Shown piece after piece: positions 1 to 7,811 of a stretch of 64,000 bases of DNA. Made by a program: the position numbers and the translations under genes. The stretch covers positions 310,001 to 374,000 of the forward strand of contig CAJTWN010000001.1 in the NCBI GenBank assembly GCA_910580105.1, written 5' to 3'. Source of the DNA: an uncultured Clostridia bacterium (GTDB taxonomy: Bacteria; Bacillota; Clostridia; Monoglobales; Monoglobaceae). Below the pieces are notes generated by a model. The model worked only from the letters and a program-made list of their open reading frames with translations, had not been told where the DNA came from and did not search any database. Within the stretch, counting starts at the first letter, position 1. Each line of letters begins with the position of its first letter.

Positions 1-18
1 ATAAAACTCAGCTAATAT

Positions 19-93
19 GCGGGAGTGGCTCAGTGGTAGAGCGTCACCTTGCCAAGGTGAACGTCGCGAGTTCGAATCTCGTCTTCCGCTCCA
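19..93 (+). tRNA. tRNA-Gly (anticodon GCC)
   Basis: Full cloverleaf. The 7-bp acceptor stem GCGGGAG/CTTCCGC contains one G-U pair. The D arm holds the loop AGTGGTAG. The anticodon loop TTGCCAA places GCC at 51-53, and the T loop is TTCGAAT. CCA is encoded at 91-93. It decodes GGC and GGU glycine codons. A Rho-independent terminator follows directly, so this is the last gene of its transcript. Confidence 0.97.
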
Positions 94-94
94 G

Positions 95-126
95 ATACAG
101 CCCAATGCTGGGCTGTATTTTTTATT
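95..126 (+). terminator. Rho-independent terminator of the tRNA-Gly transcript
   Basis: A perfect 10-bp stem (95-104 with 109-118), loop ATGC, followed by a T-rich tract from 118. Confidence 0.92.
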
Positions 127-244
127 ATTTATAAAATTTTGTTTTAAAAAACACATGCAGGATTTTAGGAAAATCTTACCCTGTATAAGTTTATGATAAA
201 TTTATTCTATTTGTAAACAGTAAAAAACATATTTCATCAGGCAG

Positions 245-820
245 GTGTATGAATTGAAAGTTTTAAAATTATCATTTGGTTTATATATGCGTCATTTGGT
301 TGGCGTTTTATTTGCTTTTTTACTGGCATTTCCTTTGGTTGGATTGCTGGATTACCCTTATCTGTTTGGCGGTATTACTGCGATTATTTTGCTTGCGCTG
401 GTTTACTCCGGCGGATGGCATGCAGGCTTTCGTGACGCGCGAAAAATACCCGGTTTTTATCCCGACAAAAAGCTTCCGGTAAAAGCAGCTGTATTGTTTT
501 TTATATTGCCGTTTCTGCTTTATCTGCTGCGGGTATTTTTTCCTGCAATTTTTCCTGCCGCATTTCCTGTAACCAATGGTACGTATCAGTTTTTCTTATT
601 AGGGAACTTTACCTATGGAACGCCTGACTTTATATATAAACTATGGTTTTTTCCGCTGAATGCTTTTATGGGAAACGGAAACCTTCTTTTATATGGTGTC
701 ATGTTATTTATTGAACCACTTATCGCCATTTTGGGATACAATATAGGATTAACACGATTTAGCATTTTAGGATTTCTCCAACAAAAAATTGTTTACACAA
801 ATAAAAAAACAAAAGAATAG
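245..820 (+). CDS. Hydrophobic membrane protein of unknown function
   Basis: 191 residues from a GTG start at 245; the upstream Shine-Dalgarno is weak (GGCAG) and a TTG at 254 is an alternative. Roughly four or five hydrophobic segments are visible (about residues 14-55, 78-100, 130-145 and 150-172), so it should be an integral membrane protein. A short basic tail ends the protein. I do not recognise a family and see no catalytic motif. It is followed within 10 bases by a hairpin that also precedes cwlD. Its reading frame is open across the whole length and its base composition resembles its neighbours. Confidence 0.7.
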   Translation: MYELKVLKLSFGLYMRHLVGVLFAFLLAFPLVGLLDYPYLFGGITAIILLALVYSGGWHAGFRDARKIPGFYPDKKLPVKAAVLFFILPFLLYLLRVFFPAIFPAAFPVTNGTYQFFLLGNFTYGTPDFIYKLWFFPLNAFMGNGNLLLYGVMLFIEPLIAILGYNIGLTRFSILGFLQQKIVYTNKKTKE

Positions 821-826
821 AAATGA

Positions 827-868
827 AAATCACCTCATAACTTTTTATGAGGTGATTTCTTTGTTTTT
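827..868 (+). terminator. Hairpin: terminator of the membrane gene that also carries the cwlD ribosome binding site
   Basis: A perfect 14-bp inverted repeat (827-840 with 845-858), loop CTTT, followed by CTTTGTTTTT. The 3' arm contains GAGGTG (849-854), the best Shine-Dalgarno for the TTG start at 861, which itself lies in the T tract. Folding would both terminate upstream transcription and hide the ribosome binding site. The structure is seen directly; the dual role is inferred. Confidence 0.7.
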
Positions 869-1580
869 CATGATAAAACGCGCGCATTTTTTAACCGGTT
901 TTATTCTTATCTGTTGTTTTGTTTTTATATTAACAGGGATTGGTATTTTCCACTCTTATGAAAAAACAGTGGATACAATGGCGCTGCCCATAACCAACAA
1001 AACAATTGTCATTGACGCCGGTCATGGCGGATTTGACGCCGGGGCAAGTGATAACGGAATTTTAGAAAAAGATATTAATCTGAAGGTCGCCGGCTTTTTA
1101 AAAGAATATATCGAACAAAGCGGCGGCATAGCAGTAATGACCCGGATTGATGACACTTCAACATTGGACGAGAATCGCAAAGATGGCAGTTCGGCAAAAC
1201 AATCAGACCTGAGCCGCCGACGAGATATGCCGGCAGAATATGAGGCCGATTTATTTGTGAGTATTCATATGAATAAATTTCCTCAAACCCAATACCATGG
1301 CGCGCAGGTTTTTTATGCGGCAAAACCGGAAGAAAGCAAACAAATAGCCGATATTCTGCAGGATAACTTACGCCAGATTCTTGATAATGAAAACAATCGG
1401 GTTGCAAAAAAAACAGACGGAAACGTCATGATTCTAAATCATGCAACCGTTCCATCTGTATTAATTGAGTGCGGTTTTCTTTCCAATACTGAAGAAGCAG
1501 AAAAATTGAAAACCGAAGAAAATCAAAGAAAAATTGCGTGGGCAATTTATATGGGTATTATTGAATATTATAACGCATAA
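861..1580 (+). CDS. cwlD: N-acetylmuramoyl-L-alanine amidase, CwlD type
   Basis: An Amidase_3 family zinc hydrolase that cleaves the bond between muramic acid and the L-alanine of peptidoglycan. CwlD in spore formers helps make the muramic-delta-lactam of the spore cortex. An N-terminal membrane segment is followed by the catalytic domain, with zinc-ligand motifs IDAGHGG, a Glu in the ILEKDINL segment and SIHMN, and the late catalytic Glu in LIECGFLSN. The start is taken as TTG 861, six bases after GAGGTG, giving 239 residues; ATG 870 is an alternative. The frame is open back to 789, but that part overlaps the hairpin and has no Shine-Dalgarno. The 3' end overlaps the convergent next gene by 13 bases. 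Confidence 0.9.
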   Translation: MFFMIKRAHFLTGFILICCFVFILTGIGIFHSYEKTVDTMALPITNKTIVIDAGHGGFDAGASDNGILEKDINLKVAGFLKEYIEQSGGIAVMTRIDDTSTLDENRKDGSSAKQSDLSRRRDMPAEYEADLFVSIHMNKFPQTQYHGAQVFYAAKPEESKQIADILQDNLRQILDNENNRVAKKTDGNVMILNHATVPSVLIECGFLSNTEEAEKLKTEENQRKIAWAIYMGIIEYYNA

Positions 1581-2515
1581 TTGATATTGACCACCTTCGT
1601 ATCTTCATCCCATACAACTTTGCCGCCCAAACCTTCAACAATTGCCCGGATCGGGATGAGAACACGATTGTTAAATTCGACAGCGGGCGTATCAATAAAC
1701 TGCGCCCTGCCATTTACCATAATAAAGTCAGCACCAACTTTCACCAAAATACGGTTGCCATTTAGCGATATTCCAGCTGTATTTAGAATTGGGTCCCAAT
1801 CCACCGTTGCTCCCATTTTTTCAACAACAGAACGGAGCGGAACCATCGTGCGATAGGTTCGATATTCCGTGATTGGCGGCTGGTCAAAAAGCACTGTTTC
1901 ACCATTCACGGTTACGCTGATTAACTCTTCAAATCCGATACGATATGTATTGGCATAAACCTCACCAGAAGAACCTACAGGTGCATATATCCTGAGATAA
2001 TCTGCCCCGGAAAAAACATCTTTTCCAATCGCATTTACCGATTTTGGCAAAGTCGCCGAAGTAAGAGAGGAACAGCCGGCAAATGCCATATCTTCAATTG
2101 CGATCGTTCCGCCCGGAATGGTAATAGAGGTCAAAGATGTACACTGATAGAAAGCATGTGCACCAACTGTACGCAAAGAATATGGAAGAGTGACTGAAAT
2201 CAAATTTCCGGAATAAGCAAAGGCCATATTTTCGATGGTTTTTATCCCTTCTTCAAATTCTACTGTCCGAAGTTTTTCACTGCCGCCAAAAGCACCTTCT
2301 CCAATCGCAGCAACAGAATATCCGTCAAGCTGAGACGGAACAATAACATTTTCCTGCGTATCCTCCACATTTGTTATAGTTGCTTCATTTCCGCTTACAG
2401 TATAATGAAAAATATTTGACTGCATTGTCTCTTCATCTGCAAATCCAATTTCTGCAAACGAGAAAATTATTGCTGCACAGCAAATGATTCCAAGCAAATT
2501 TTTTATTTTCATCAT
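1568..2515 (-). CDS. Secreted BspA-type leucine-rich-repeat protein with copper amine oxidase N-like stalk domain
   Basis: 315 residues. A signal peptide (about residues 1-26) is followed by four or five LRR_5 (BspA-like) repeats at residues 60-165, with recurrent patterns such as IGEGAFGG, IENMAFAYS and IEDMAFAGCSSLTS. A C-terminal copper-amine-oxidase-N-like domain (about 200-315) has the typical MVPLRSVVEKMGA and VLIPIRAIVEGLGG motifs. LRR_5 proteins commonly mediate surface adhesion or protein binding; the amine-oxidase-like domain is a common non-catalytic module in clostridial exported proteins. The ATG at 2515 has GGAGG seven bases upstream. Substrate and partner unknown. Confidence 0.85.
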   Translation of the reverse strand: MMKIKNLLGIICCAAIIFSFAEIGFADEETMQSNIFHYTVSGNEATITNVEDTQENVIVPSQLDGYSVAAIGEGAFGGSEKLRTVEFEEGIKTIENMAFAYSGNLISVTLPYSLRTVGAHAFYQCTSLTSITIPGGTIAIEDMAFAGCSSLTSATLPKSVNAIGKDVFSGADYLRIYAPVGSSGEVYANTYRIGFEELISVTVNGETVLFDQPPITEYRTYRTMVPLRSVVEKMGATVDWDPILNTAGISLNGNRILVKVGADFIMVNGRAQFIDTPAVEFNNRVLIPIRAIVEGLGGKVVWDEDTKVVNINYAL

Positions 2516-2585
2516 GTATTTTCCTCCTATTTTAATTGAAAACTTATACGTGTGCTCTGTATAACAGAGTTATATTCAGAATTTT

Positions 2586-2945
2586 TTATTCTGTTACATG
2601 AGACAAGCCCTGTTCAAAAATTTTCTGAATATGATCATCATTCAGCGAGTAATAGACAATTTTTCCAACTTTGCGGAATTTCACAAGTCTAGCCTGTTTT
2701 AAAATACGAAGCTGGTGAGAAATTGCCGATTGGCTGAGAGAGAGCAGTACGGAAATATCGCAAACGCACATTTCTGAAGAAAACAAAGCATATAAAATTT
2801 TTATCCGCGTGCTGTCACCAAATATTTTGAAAAGTTCCGCCAAATCATATAAAATATTTTCTTCCGGCATTTCAGCGCTGACCTTTCGTATTAAATCATC
2901 ATGAATGGCCTGCGTTGTACCGGAGTTTTCTGTTTTTCCTTTCAT
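2586..2945 (-). CDS. ArsR/SmtB-family metal-responsive repressor
   Basis: 119 residues with a winged helix (LFKIFGDSTRIKILYAL, then SQSAISHQLRILKQARLV). Two classic metal-site signatures are visible: MCVCDIS, matching the alpha-3N cysteine motif of CadC-type sensors, and a C-terminal D-x-H-x(10)-H-x2-E pattern, matching the alpha-5 zinc site of SmtB/CzrA. It should release DNA on binding Zn, Cd or a similar metal. AAGGAGG lies seven bases before the ATG. No metal transporter is adjacent, so regulation of itself or of a distant target is inferred. Its promoter and a possible operator lie just upstream. Confidence 0.88.
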   Translation of the reverse strand: MKGKTENSGTTQAIHDDLIRKVSAEMPEENILYDLAELFKIFGDSTRIKILYALFSSEMCVCDISVLLSLSQSAISHQLRILKQARLVKFRKVGKIVYYSLNDDHIQKIFEQGLSHVTE

Positions 2946-2966
2946 AGTAAATTCCTCCTTAGGATA

Positions 2967-2981
2967 TGAACGGACTATTCA
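2967..2981. promoter_or_regulatory. Candidate operator of the ArsR/SmtB repressor
   Basis: TGAA-N7-TTCA just downstream of the -10 box of the repressor gene. SmtB/ArsR operators usually contain TGAA-N6-TTCA-like inverted repeats, so the spacing is one base longer than typical. The position between promoter and start codon fits autorepression. Confidence 0.4.
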
Positions 2982-2984
2982 GAC

Positions 2985-3013
2985 AGTATACGCAAAATTT
3001 TGTTTTTTGTCAA
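2985..3013 (-). promoter_or_regulatory. Sigma-A promoter of the ArsR/SmtB gene
   Basis: On the minus strand TTGACA (3013-3008), 17-base spacer, TATACT (2990-2985). The -35 box is perfect. Confidence 0.85.
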
Positions 3014-3028
3014 TAATCCTTATAGAAA

Positions 3029-3057
3029 TTGACAAAAACTTTTGAATATGGTATGAT
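3029..3057 (+). promoter_or_regulatory. Sigma-A promoter of the ECF sigma operon
   Basis: TTGACA (3029-3034), 17-base spacer, TATGAT (3052-3057). It is back to back with the repressor promoter, the two -35 boxes being 15 bases apart. Confidence 0.82.
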
Positions 3058-3095
3058 ATGTAAACAGCAGGTTTTGAAAAAAGGAGGTGGGAGAA

Positions 3096-3686
3096 GTGGA
3101 TGAACAAACACTGATCGAAAGAGCAAAACAAGGCGATGTCGAAGCTTTCGAAATTTTAATAAATGAACATCAAAAACGTATTTATAATATTGCATTTAAA
3201 ATGCTCGGAAATCAGGAGGATGCTTTGGACCTTTCACAAGAGGTTCTTATTAAAATCTTTAAAAATATCCATAAATTCCACGGTTCATCAAAATTTTCTA
3301 CTTGGGTTTACCGCGTTGCAACCAACACCTGTCTGGACGAAATAAAAAAACGCCGTAAACACACCACTTATTCCATCGATGAACGAATGCAGACAGAAGA
3401 TGGTGATTTGGCAACCGATATACCGGATACTTCTCCAACACCGGAAGCGACTGCAATTCAAAAAGATATACAAAAAATCTTATATGATGGTATAAATCAG
3501 CTGGGCGATGAACATAAAAAAGTAATCATTTTGCGGGATTTAAATGGCTTCTCGTACGAATACATAGCAAAAATTTTAAAATGTTCTGAAGGAACGGTAA
3601 AATCTCGGATAAGCCGGGCAAGAAAAAGATTAAAAAAAATATTATCAGAAAATATGGAACTATTCGATGGCTTTATCGTCAAATAA
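3096..3686 (+). CDS. ECF-family RNA polymerase sigma factor (SigW-like)
   Basis: 196 residues from GTG 3096; AAGGAGG (3081-3087) lies eight bases upstream, and the GTG at 3087 is inside that Shine-Dalgarno. Sigma-70 region 2 (about residues 10-80) includes NQEDALDLSQEVLIKIF and FSTWVYRVATN; region 4 (about 135-190) includes YEYIAKILKCSEGTVKSRI. An ECF factor of this type directs RNA polymerase to stress or envelope promoters. It is followed by a gene for a zinc-finger anti-sigma factor, the usual pairing. Confidence 0.93.
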   Translation: MDEQTLIERAKQGDVEAFEILINEHQKRIYNIAFKMLGNQEDALDLSQEVLIKIFKNIHKFHGSSKFSTWVYRVATNTCLDEIKKRRKHTTYSIDERMQTEDGDLATDIPDTSPTPEATAIQKDIQKILYDGINQLGDEHKKVIILRDLNGFSYEYIAKILKCSEGTVKSRISRARKRLKKILSENMELFDGFIVK

Positions 3687-3726
3687 ATTGAGAACAACTA
3701 CTACATCTATGAAAGGAGGAAACAAA

Positions 3727-5010
3727 ATGGGCAAAAAAAGTTCTATATCTTGTGATAAATATCAAGATATGATCTATAATTATTTTTCTGACAATTTGAG
3801 TGAAGAGCAGATTGAAAAACTCGAAGATCACATTTCCTCCTGTTTGCTATGTAAAAATGAATTCGAACAAATACGTGCACTCCTATCATCGGCAGAACAA
3901 TTTGAGGATCAACCACTGCCCGTTGGTTTCACAACCAGCCTCCATACAAAGTTGATCGAGGCATCTGAAGAAATTCAGGATAGAAGAGCGCATAGATTTA
4001 AATATTTTTGTAAAGACTTCATTACAGATGGAAAATGGAAGGTAGCAGCTCCGGCTGTTGTTGCTGTTGCATTATTGGTTGGCGTATTCAGTTCTGGATT
4101 GTTTCAGGATTTTATTCATACAAATGACGACATTGTCACGGACAATATCCAAACCGGCCAAAACGATGATCGTTTAAACACCTTTAATGATGACTTTGGC
4201 TTAGATAGAAATAGTAAAGAAACAACTTCTCCACGCACGACTTTGCGTCCGAAGGCTTCTGCTTCGCCAACTGCAAAAGCAAGCAGTCCAAAATCCACTG
4301 CGAAAGCAACATCAAAGGCTACTTCAAAGGCAACATCGAAAGCAAGCAACAGTACCGGCTTAAATGCCCGAGCAACTGCCACTGCAAAGACCGGAAGCGG
4401 AACGGCGAAAAAAACAACGGCAACTGCGACAAAAAAGCCTACCACTGCGCCGACTGCACAAAAAAACTATCCGGAAATTGAATTTAACGATAGTGCATCA
4501 CAGGCTTCGGTAAATGGCGGCAGTGAACAGGACATCAGCGTAAACGAAAATTATATGGAGCAACCATCACCCCGTTTGGCAGATGAACGGGGTGCTATAG
4601 AAGAAGAATCTGCACCAGCTATGCTGCAAGATGATTCATTAAAAAATTCTATAAGCGGCAGCAACGGTGGTGGCAGTGCACCTATGTACAGTGTTGATGG
4701 AAACGCTGATACAGATCTTTCCCATCAATCATCTTTTGATGGTGCACAGGTTGATGGTTTATGCTCTGTCTATTATGTACACCACGATAATCCGGAACTA
4801 TTGATTAAAGAATATGGATTTTCAAACTATTCCATTGACCAGGATAATGATTATCACGTTATCATGACATATAAGGATTTTATTGATTTTGTCGATTATG
4901 CACAGAAACATCAATTGAAGGTTCAATGGTTAAACGATGGCGACAATGGCATGGTTGACCTTATAATTACAAAAGCGGAGATTAAAAATGAAGAAACTAC
5001 TACTGATTGA
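3727..5010 (+). CDS. Transmembrane anti-sigma factor with zf-HC2 domain and Ala/Thr/Lys/Ser-rich linker
   Basis: 427 residues from ATG 3727, preceded by AAAGGAGG. The N-terminal cytoplasmic domain (residues 8-60) contains HISSCLLC, the H-x3-C-x2-C zinc motif of anti-sigma domains that sequester ECF factors. A membrane span follows (about residues 100-122). The outer part has a low-complexity stretch with repeated KATS units (4285-4350), then a folded C-terminal domain of about 85 residues (from FDGAQVDGLCSVYYV). The linker length suggests it crosses the wall. The 3' end overlaps polA by 23 bases. RsiW-like by context; the C-terminal domain is not recognised. Confidence 0.88.
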   Translation: MGKKSSISCDKYQDMIYNYFSDNLSEEQIEKLEDHISSCLLCKNEFEQIRALLSSAEQFEDQPLPVGFTTSLHTKLIEASEEIQDRRAHRFKYFCKDFITDGKWKVAAPAVVAVALLVGVFSSGLFQDFIHTNDDIVTDNIQTGQNDDRLNTFNDDFGLDRNSKETTSPRTTLRPKASASPTAKASSPKSTAKATSKATSKATSKASNSTGLNARATATAKTGSGTAKKTTATATKKPTTAPTAQKNYPEIEFNDSASQASVNGGSEQDISVNENYMEQPSPRLADERGAIEEESAPAMLQDDSLKNSISGSNGGGSAPMYSVDGNADTDLSHQSSFDGAQVDGLCSVYYVHHDNPELLIKEYGFSNYSIDQDNDYHVIMTYKDFIDFVDYAQKHQLKVQWLNDGDNGMVDLIITKAEIKNEETTTD

Positions 5011-7612
5011 TGGCAACAGTATATTAAATAGAGCTTACTATGGCGTGCGTCCGCTGACAGCAGCGGATGGCACGCCTACAAACGCTATATACGGTTTTTT
5101 AAATATTTATTTTAAGCATATGGAAGAAGAACAGCCTGACTATGTTTGTGTGGCCTTTGATGTAAAGGCTCCCACCTTTCGTCACAAAATGTTTGACGCA
5201 TATAAGGCACAGCGCAAACCTGCACCGGAAGATTTTTTGATTCAGCTTCCACTGATTAAAGAAATACTGACTGCAATGAACTGTGCATGTATAGAAAAAG
5301 CAGGTTATGAAGCTGACGATTTGATTGGAACCATTGCAAAAAAATGTGAGAAAGAAGATATTTTATGCAATATCCTCACCGGTGATAAAGATGATCTGCA
5401 ATTGGCCTCAGAAACAACAAAAATTAAATTAGTTATTACGCGTATGGGCAACACCACAACTACCACCTATGGTCCTGATGAGGTGATGGAAAAGTATGGT
5501 GTAACACCCCATGCGTTTATTGATGTTAAGGGGTTAATGGGCGATCCTTCCGATAATATCCCGGGTGTAAAAGGTATAGGTGAAAAAACAGCCCTTTCTT
5601 TGATTCAAAAATTTGGTTCAATCCCTGGTGTTTATGAAAATATTGATTCGGATGAAATTACCAAGTCAGTTCGCAGCAAACTACTTGATGGACGTGAAAT
5701 GGCTGATTTGAGCAAGATACTGGCCACCATTGACTGTGATGTACCCTGTGAAATATCTTTTAAAGATTTCGCCGTACAGAACTATAACAATACAACACTT
5801 GCAGCACTTTTTCAACGTTTTAATTTCAAAACCTTTATGAAAAAGCTGGATTTAGAGCCAGCCCCCGCTGATGAAGTCATTCGTCCGGAAATATGCTGTG
5901 TCGAAGTAACAGAAGAAGCTGCCATATCCCGACTGGCAGCAGCAAAAGAAATGGCATATACAATGGTCTGGGATACTGATTATCCAACCATTTATTGCTG
6001 TGATGGAAAAGAGGAGGTATTTTCCATCAAGAGCAATGAAGCGCTTTTAAAAAAATTTTTTTCATCCAGCACTTATTCCTGGATTGGTGCAGATTGTAAA
6101 GATGATATTTTACGTCTGATGCGTCTTGGTATTTCTGCACCGCAAATTCATTTTGATATTTATCTTGCCGCCTATCTATTGGATCCGGCAAGAAATGGTT
6201 ATGATTTGGAATTTTTATGTCCGGCATATCTGCATATCCCCTATCAGGATGCAAAAGATACCGACGAGACCGGACAAATGATGATGAATATTCTGACATC
6301 TGAAACTGAAAAGGAAAAACAACGAGCGGAAAAGACATGGATGATTTTTAAACTTAAACAGGCGCTTTCAAGAAAACTTGACGAAACACAGATGATGCCT
6401 TTGTTCACAGAAATAGAAATGCCCCTTATCCTGGTTCTTGCAAAAATGCAGGCAAAAGGAATATATGTTGATAAACCCGCCCTGTTTGCTTTCGGTGAAT
6501 TTTTATCCCAAAAAATCACGGAAATGACCGATGCAATTTATACACTGGCGGATGAAACATTCAATATCAATTCTCCCAAACAACTGGGAACGATTTTATT
6601 TGAAAAATTGCAGCTTCCTATGGGTAAGAAGACGAAAAGTGGTTATTCCACCAATGTAGACGTACTACAAAAGCTTATAGATAAACATCCAATTATTCCT
6701 TATATTCTGGAATACCGCCAACTTACCAAGCTGCGTTCAACTTATGTTGATGGTTTCGTTGACTATATTCAAAAGGATGGACGGATCCATTCAAACTTCA
6801 ATCAAACAGTAACAGCAACCGGCAGAATCAGCAGCACAGAGCCCAATCTGCAAAACATCCCCGTCCGGACGGAATTGGGCAGGGAACTTCGTAAAATGTT
6901 CATAGCAGAAGGAGAGGATATGTATTTTGTCGACGCAGATTATTCGCAAATTGAACTCCGTGTACTTGCACATATTGCAGATGATGAAAATATGCAAAAA
7001 GCCTTCTTAAATGAAATCGATATTCATACACAAACGGCTTCACAGGTATTCGGTGTTCCCCTTGAGGATGTCACCTCTCTGATGCGTACCCGCGCAAAAG
7101 CGGTCAATTTTGGTATTATTTATGGAATCGGTTCTTTTTCACTTTCACAAAATCTGAAAATAACAAAAAAGGAAGCTGATGAATATATCAAAGGGTATTT
7201 GCATAACTATCCCAAAGTAGAAAAGTATATGGCGAATACGATTGAAAATGCTAAAAAAGACGGTTACGTTTGCACTGCACTGGGTCGCCGCCGTCCAATG
7301 CCGGAACTTCAGGCAGCGAATAAAATCACACAAGCTTTTGGAGAACGCGTAGCCATGAATGCGCCAATTCAGGGAACTGCAGCAGATATTATAAAGATTG
7401 CCATGGTTCGCGTGGAAGAACGGCTGCGGAAAGAAAATTTACGTGCGCAACTGATCCTTCAAATACATGATGAACTGATTGTCGAGTCTCCAAAAGAGGA
7501 ACTTGTGCAGGTGCAGCAAATCCTGAAAGAAGAAATGGAGTCTGCTTATGATTTGCGTGTTCCGCTGGTTGTGGACATGAAGATCGGCAAAAGCTGGTAC
7601 GAGACAAAATAA
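4988..7612 (+). CDS. polA: DNA polymerase I
   Basis: 874 residues. The N-terminal 5'-3' exonuclease (about 1-290) carries LLIDGNS, AGYEADDLIGT and LMGDPSDNIPGV. The middle region (about 300-470) has the 3'-5' exonuclease fold but reads WDTDYP where proofreading enzymes have D-x-E, and the YxxxD motif is not evident, so proofreading is probably lost, as in Bacillus. The polymerase domain has motif A DYSQIELRVLAHIAD, motif B RTRAKAVNFGIIYGIG and motif C IHDELIVE. It acts in gap filling and Okazaki primer removal. The ATG lies within the end of the anti-sigma gene, which suggests translational coupling. Confidence 0.97.
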   Translation: MKKLLLIDGNSILNRAYYGVRPLTAADGTPTNAIYGFLNIYFKHMEEEQPDYVCVAFDVKAPTFRHKMFDAYKAQRKPAPEDFLIQLPLIKEILTAMNCACIEKAGYEADDLIGTIAKKCEKEDILCNILTGDKDDLQLASETTKIKLVITRMGNTTTTTYGPDEVMEKYGVTPHAFIDVKGLMGDPSDNIPGVKGIGEKTALSLIQKFGSIPGVYENIDSDEITKSVRSKLLDGREMADLSKILATIDCDVPCEISFKDFAVQNYNNTTLAALFQRFNFKTFMKKLDLEPAPADEVIRPEICCVEVTEEAAISRLAAAKEMAYTMVWDTDYPTIYCCDGKEEVFSIKSNEALLKKFFSSSTYSWIGADCKDDILRLMRLGISAPQIHFDIYLAAYLLDPARNGYDLEFLCPAYLHIPYQDAKDTDETGQMMMNILTSETEKEKQRAEKTWMIFKLKQALSRKLDETQMMPLFTEIEMPLILVLAKMQAKGIYVDKPALFAFGEFLSQKITEMTDAIYTLADETFNINSPKQLGTILFEKLQLPMGKKTKSGYSTNVDVLQKLIDKHPIIPYILEYRQLTKLRSTYVDGFVDYIQKDGRIHSNFNQTVTATGRISSTEPNLQNIPVRTELGRELRKMFIAEGEDMYFVDADYSQIELRVLAHIADDENMQKAFLNEIDIHTQTASQVFGVPLEDVTSLMRTRAKAVNFGIIYGIGSFSLSQNLKITKKEADEYIKGYLHNYPKVEKYMANTIENAKKDGYVCTALGRRRPMPELQAANKITQAFGERVAMNAPIQGTAADIIKIAMVRVEERLRKENLRAQLILQIHDELIVESPKEELVQVQQILKEEMESAYDLRVPLVVDMKIGKSWYETK

Positions 7613-7656
7613 TTTTAAAATTATGCAAATTTACTACTGTAATCTTATGGAAATTG

Positions 7657-7665
7657 TGTTATAAT
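7657..7665 (+). promoter_or_regulatory. Extended -10 promoter upstream of coaE
   Basis: TGTTATAAT forms an extended -10 (TG at 7657-7658, TATAAT at 7660-7665). No good -35 box is visible, which is usual for extended -10 promoters. Transcription would start near 7671, at the foot of the structured leader. Confidence 0.6.
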
Positions 7666-7666
7666 A

Positions 7667-7811
7667 ACCTCACGGTGTTACCAAAAGCAGAGCTTTTGAC
7701 ACCTGAGAGAACATTGTATCACAACACTTCGCCCCACTTTGTGGGGACTCCGTTATAGTGGAAGGAAAATCTTCGATTTTCCTTGGTTGTGGTTTTATCT
7801 GAGGTGACAGT
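7667..7811 (+). ncRNA. Structured 5' leader RNA of coaE, family not recognised
   Basis: Nested helices fill almost the whole region. Hairpin 1 pairs 7674-7679 with 7698-7703 and, after a three-base bulge, AAAAGC 7683-7688 with GCTTTT 7692-7697. A second helix (CACAAC 7720-7725 with GTTGTG 7786-7791) encloses hairpin 2 (CCCCAC 7732-7737 with GTGGGG 7741-7746) and hairpin 3 (7762-7771 with 7775-7784, loop TTC). ACCTCA (7667-7672) could also pair with TGAGGT (7800-7805), which contains the coaE Shine-Dalgarno. A cis-regulatory RNA is inferred; I match it to no known riboswitch. Confidence 0.5.

Noticed and set aside
3087..3095. GTG at 3087 as start of the sigma gene
   Set aside because: It overlaps the AAGGAGG ribosome binding site; GTG 3096 has correct spacing.
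4285..4350. Short tandem repeats that could suggest a CRISPR array
   Set aside because: The units are adjacent without spacers and encode the linker of a real gene.
4116..4445. Antisense open frame rich in Val/Ala/Phe
   Set aside because: It mirrors the Ala/Thr/Lys repeat of the anti-sigma gene and has no start signal.
7700..7712. CTGAGA-like string in the coaE leader, similar to part of a TPP riboswitch
   Set aside because: The other conserved TPP elements (the second pyrophosphate-binding segment and the closing stems) are absent.
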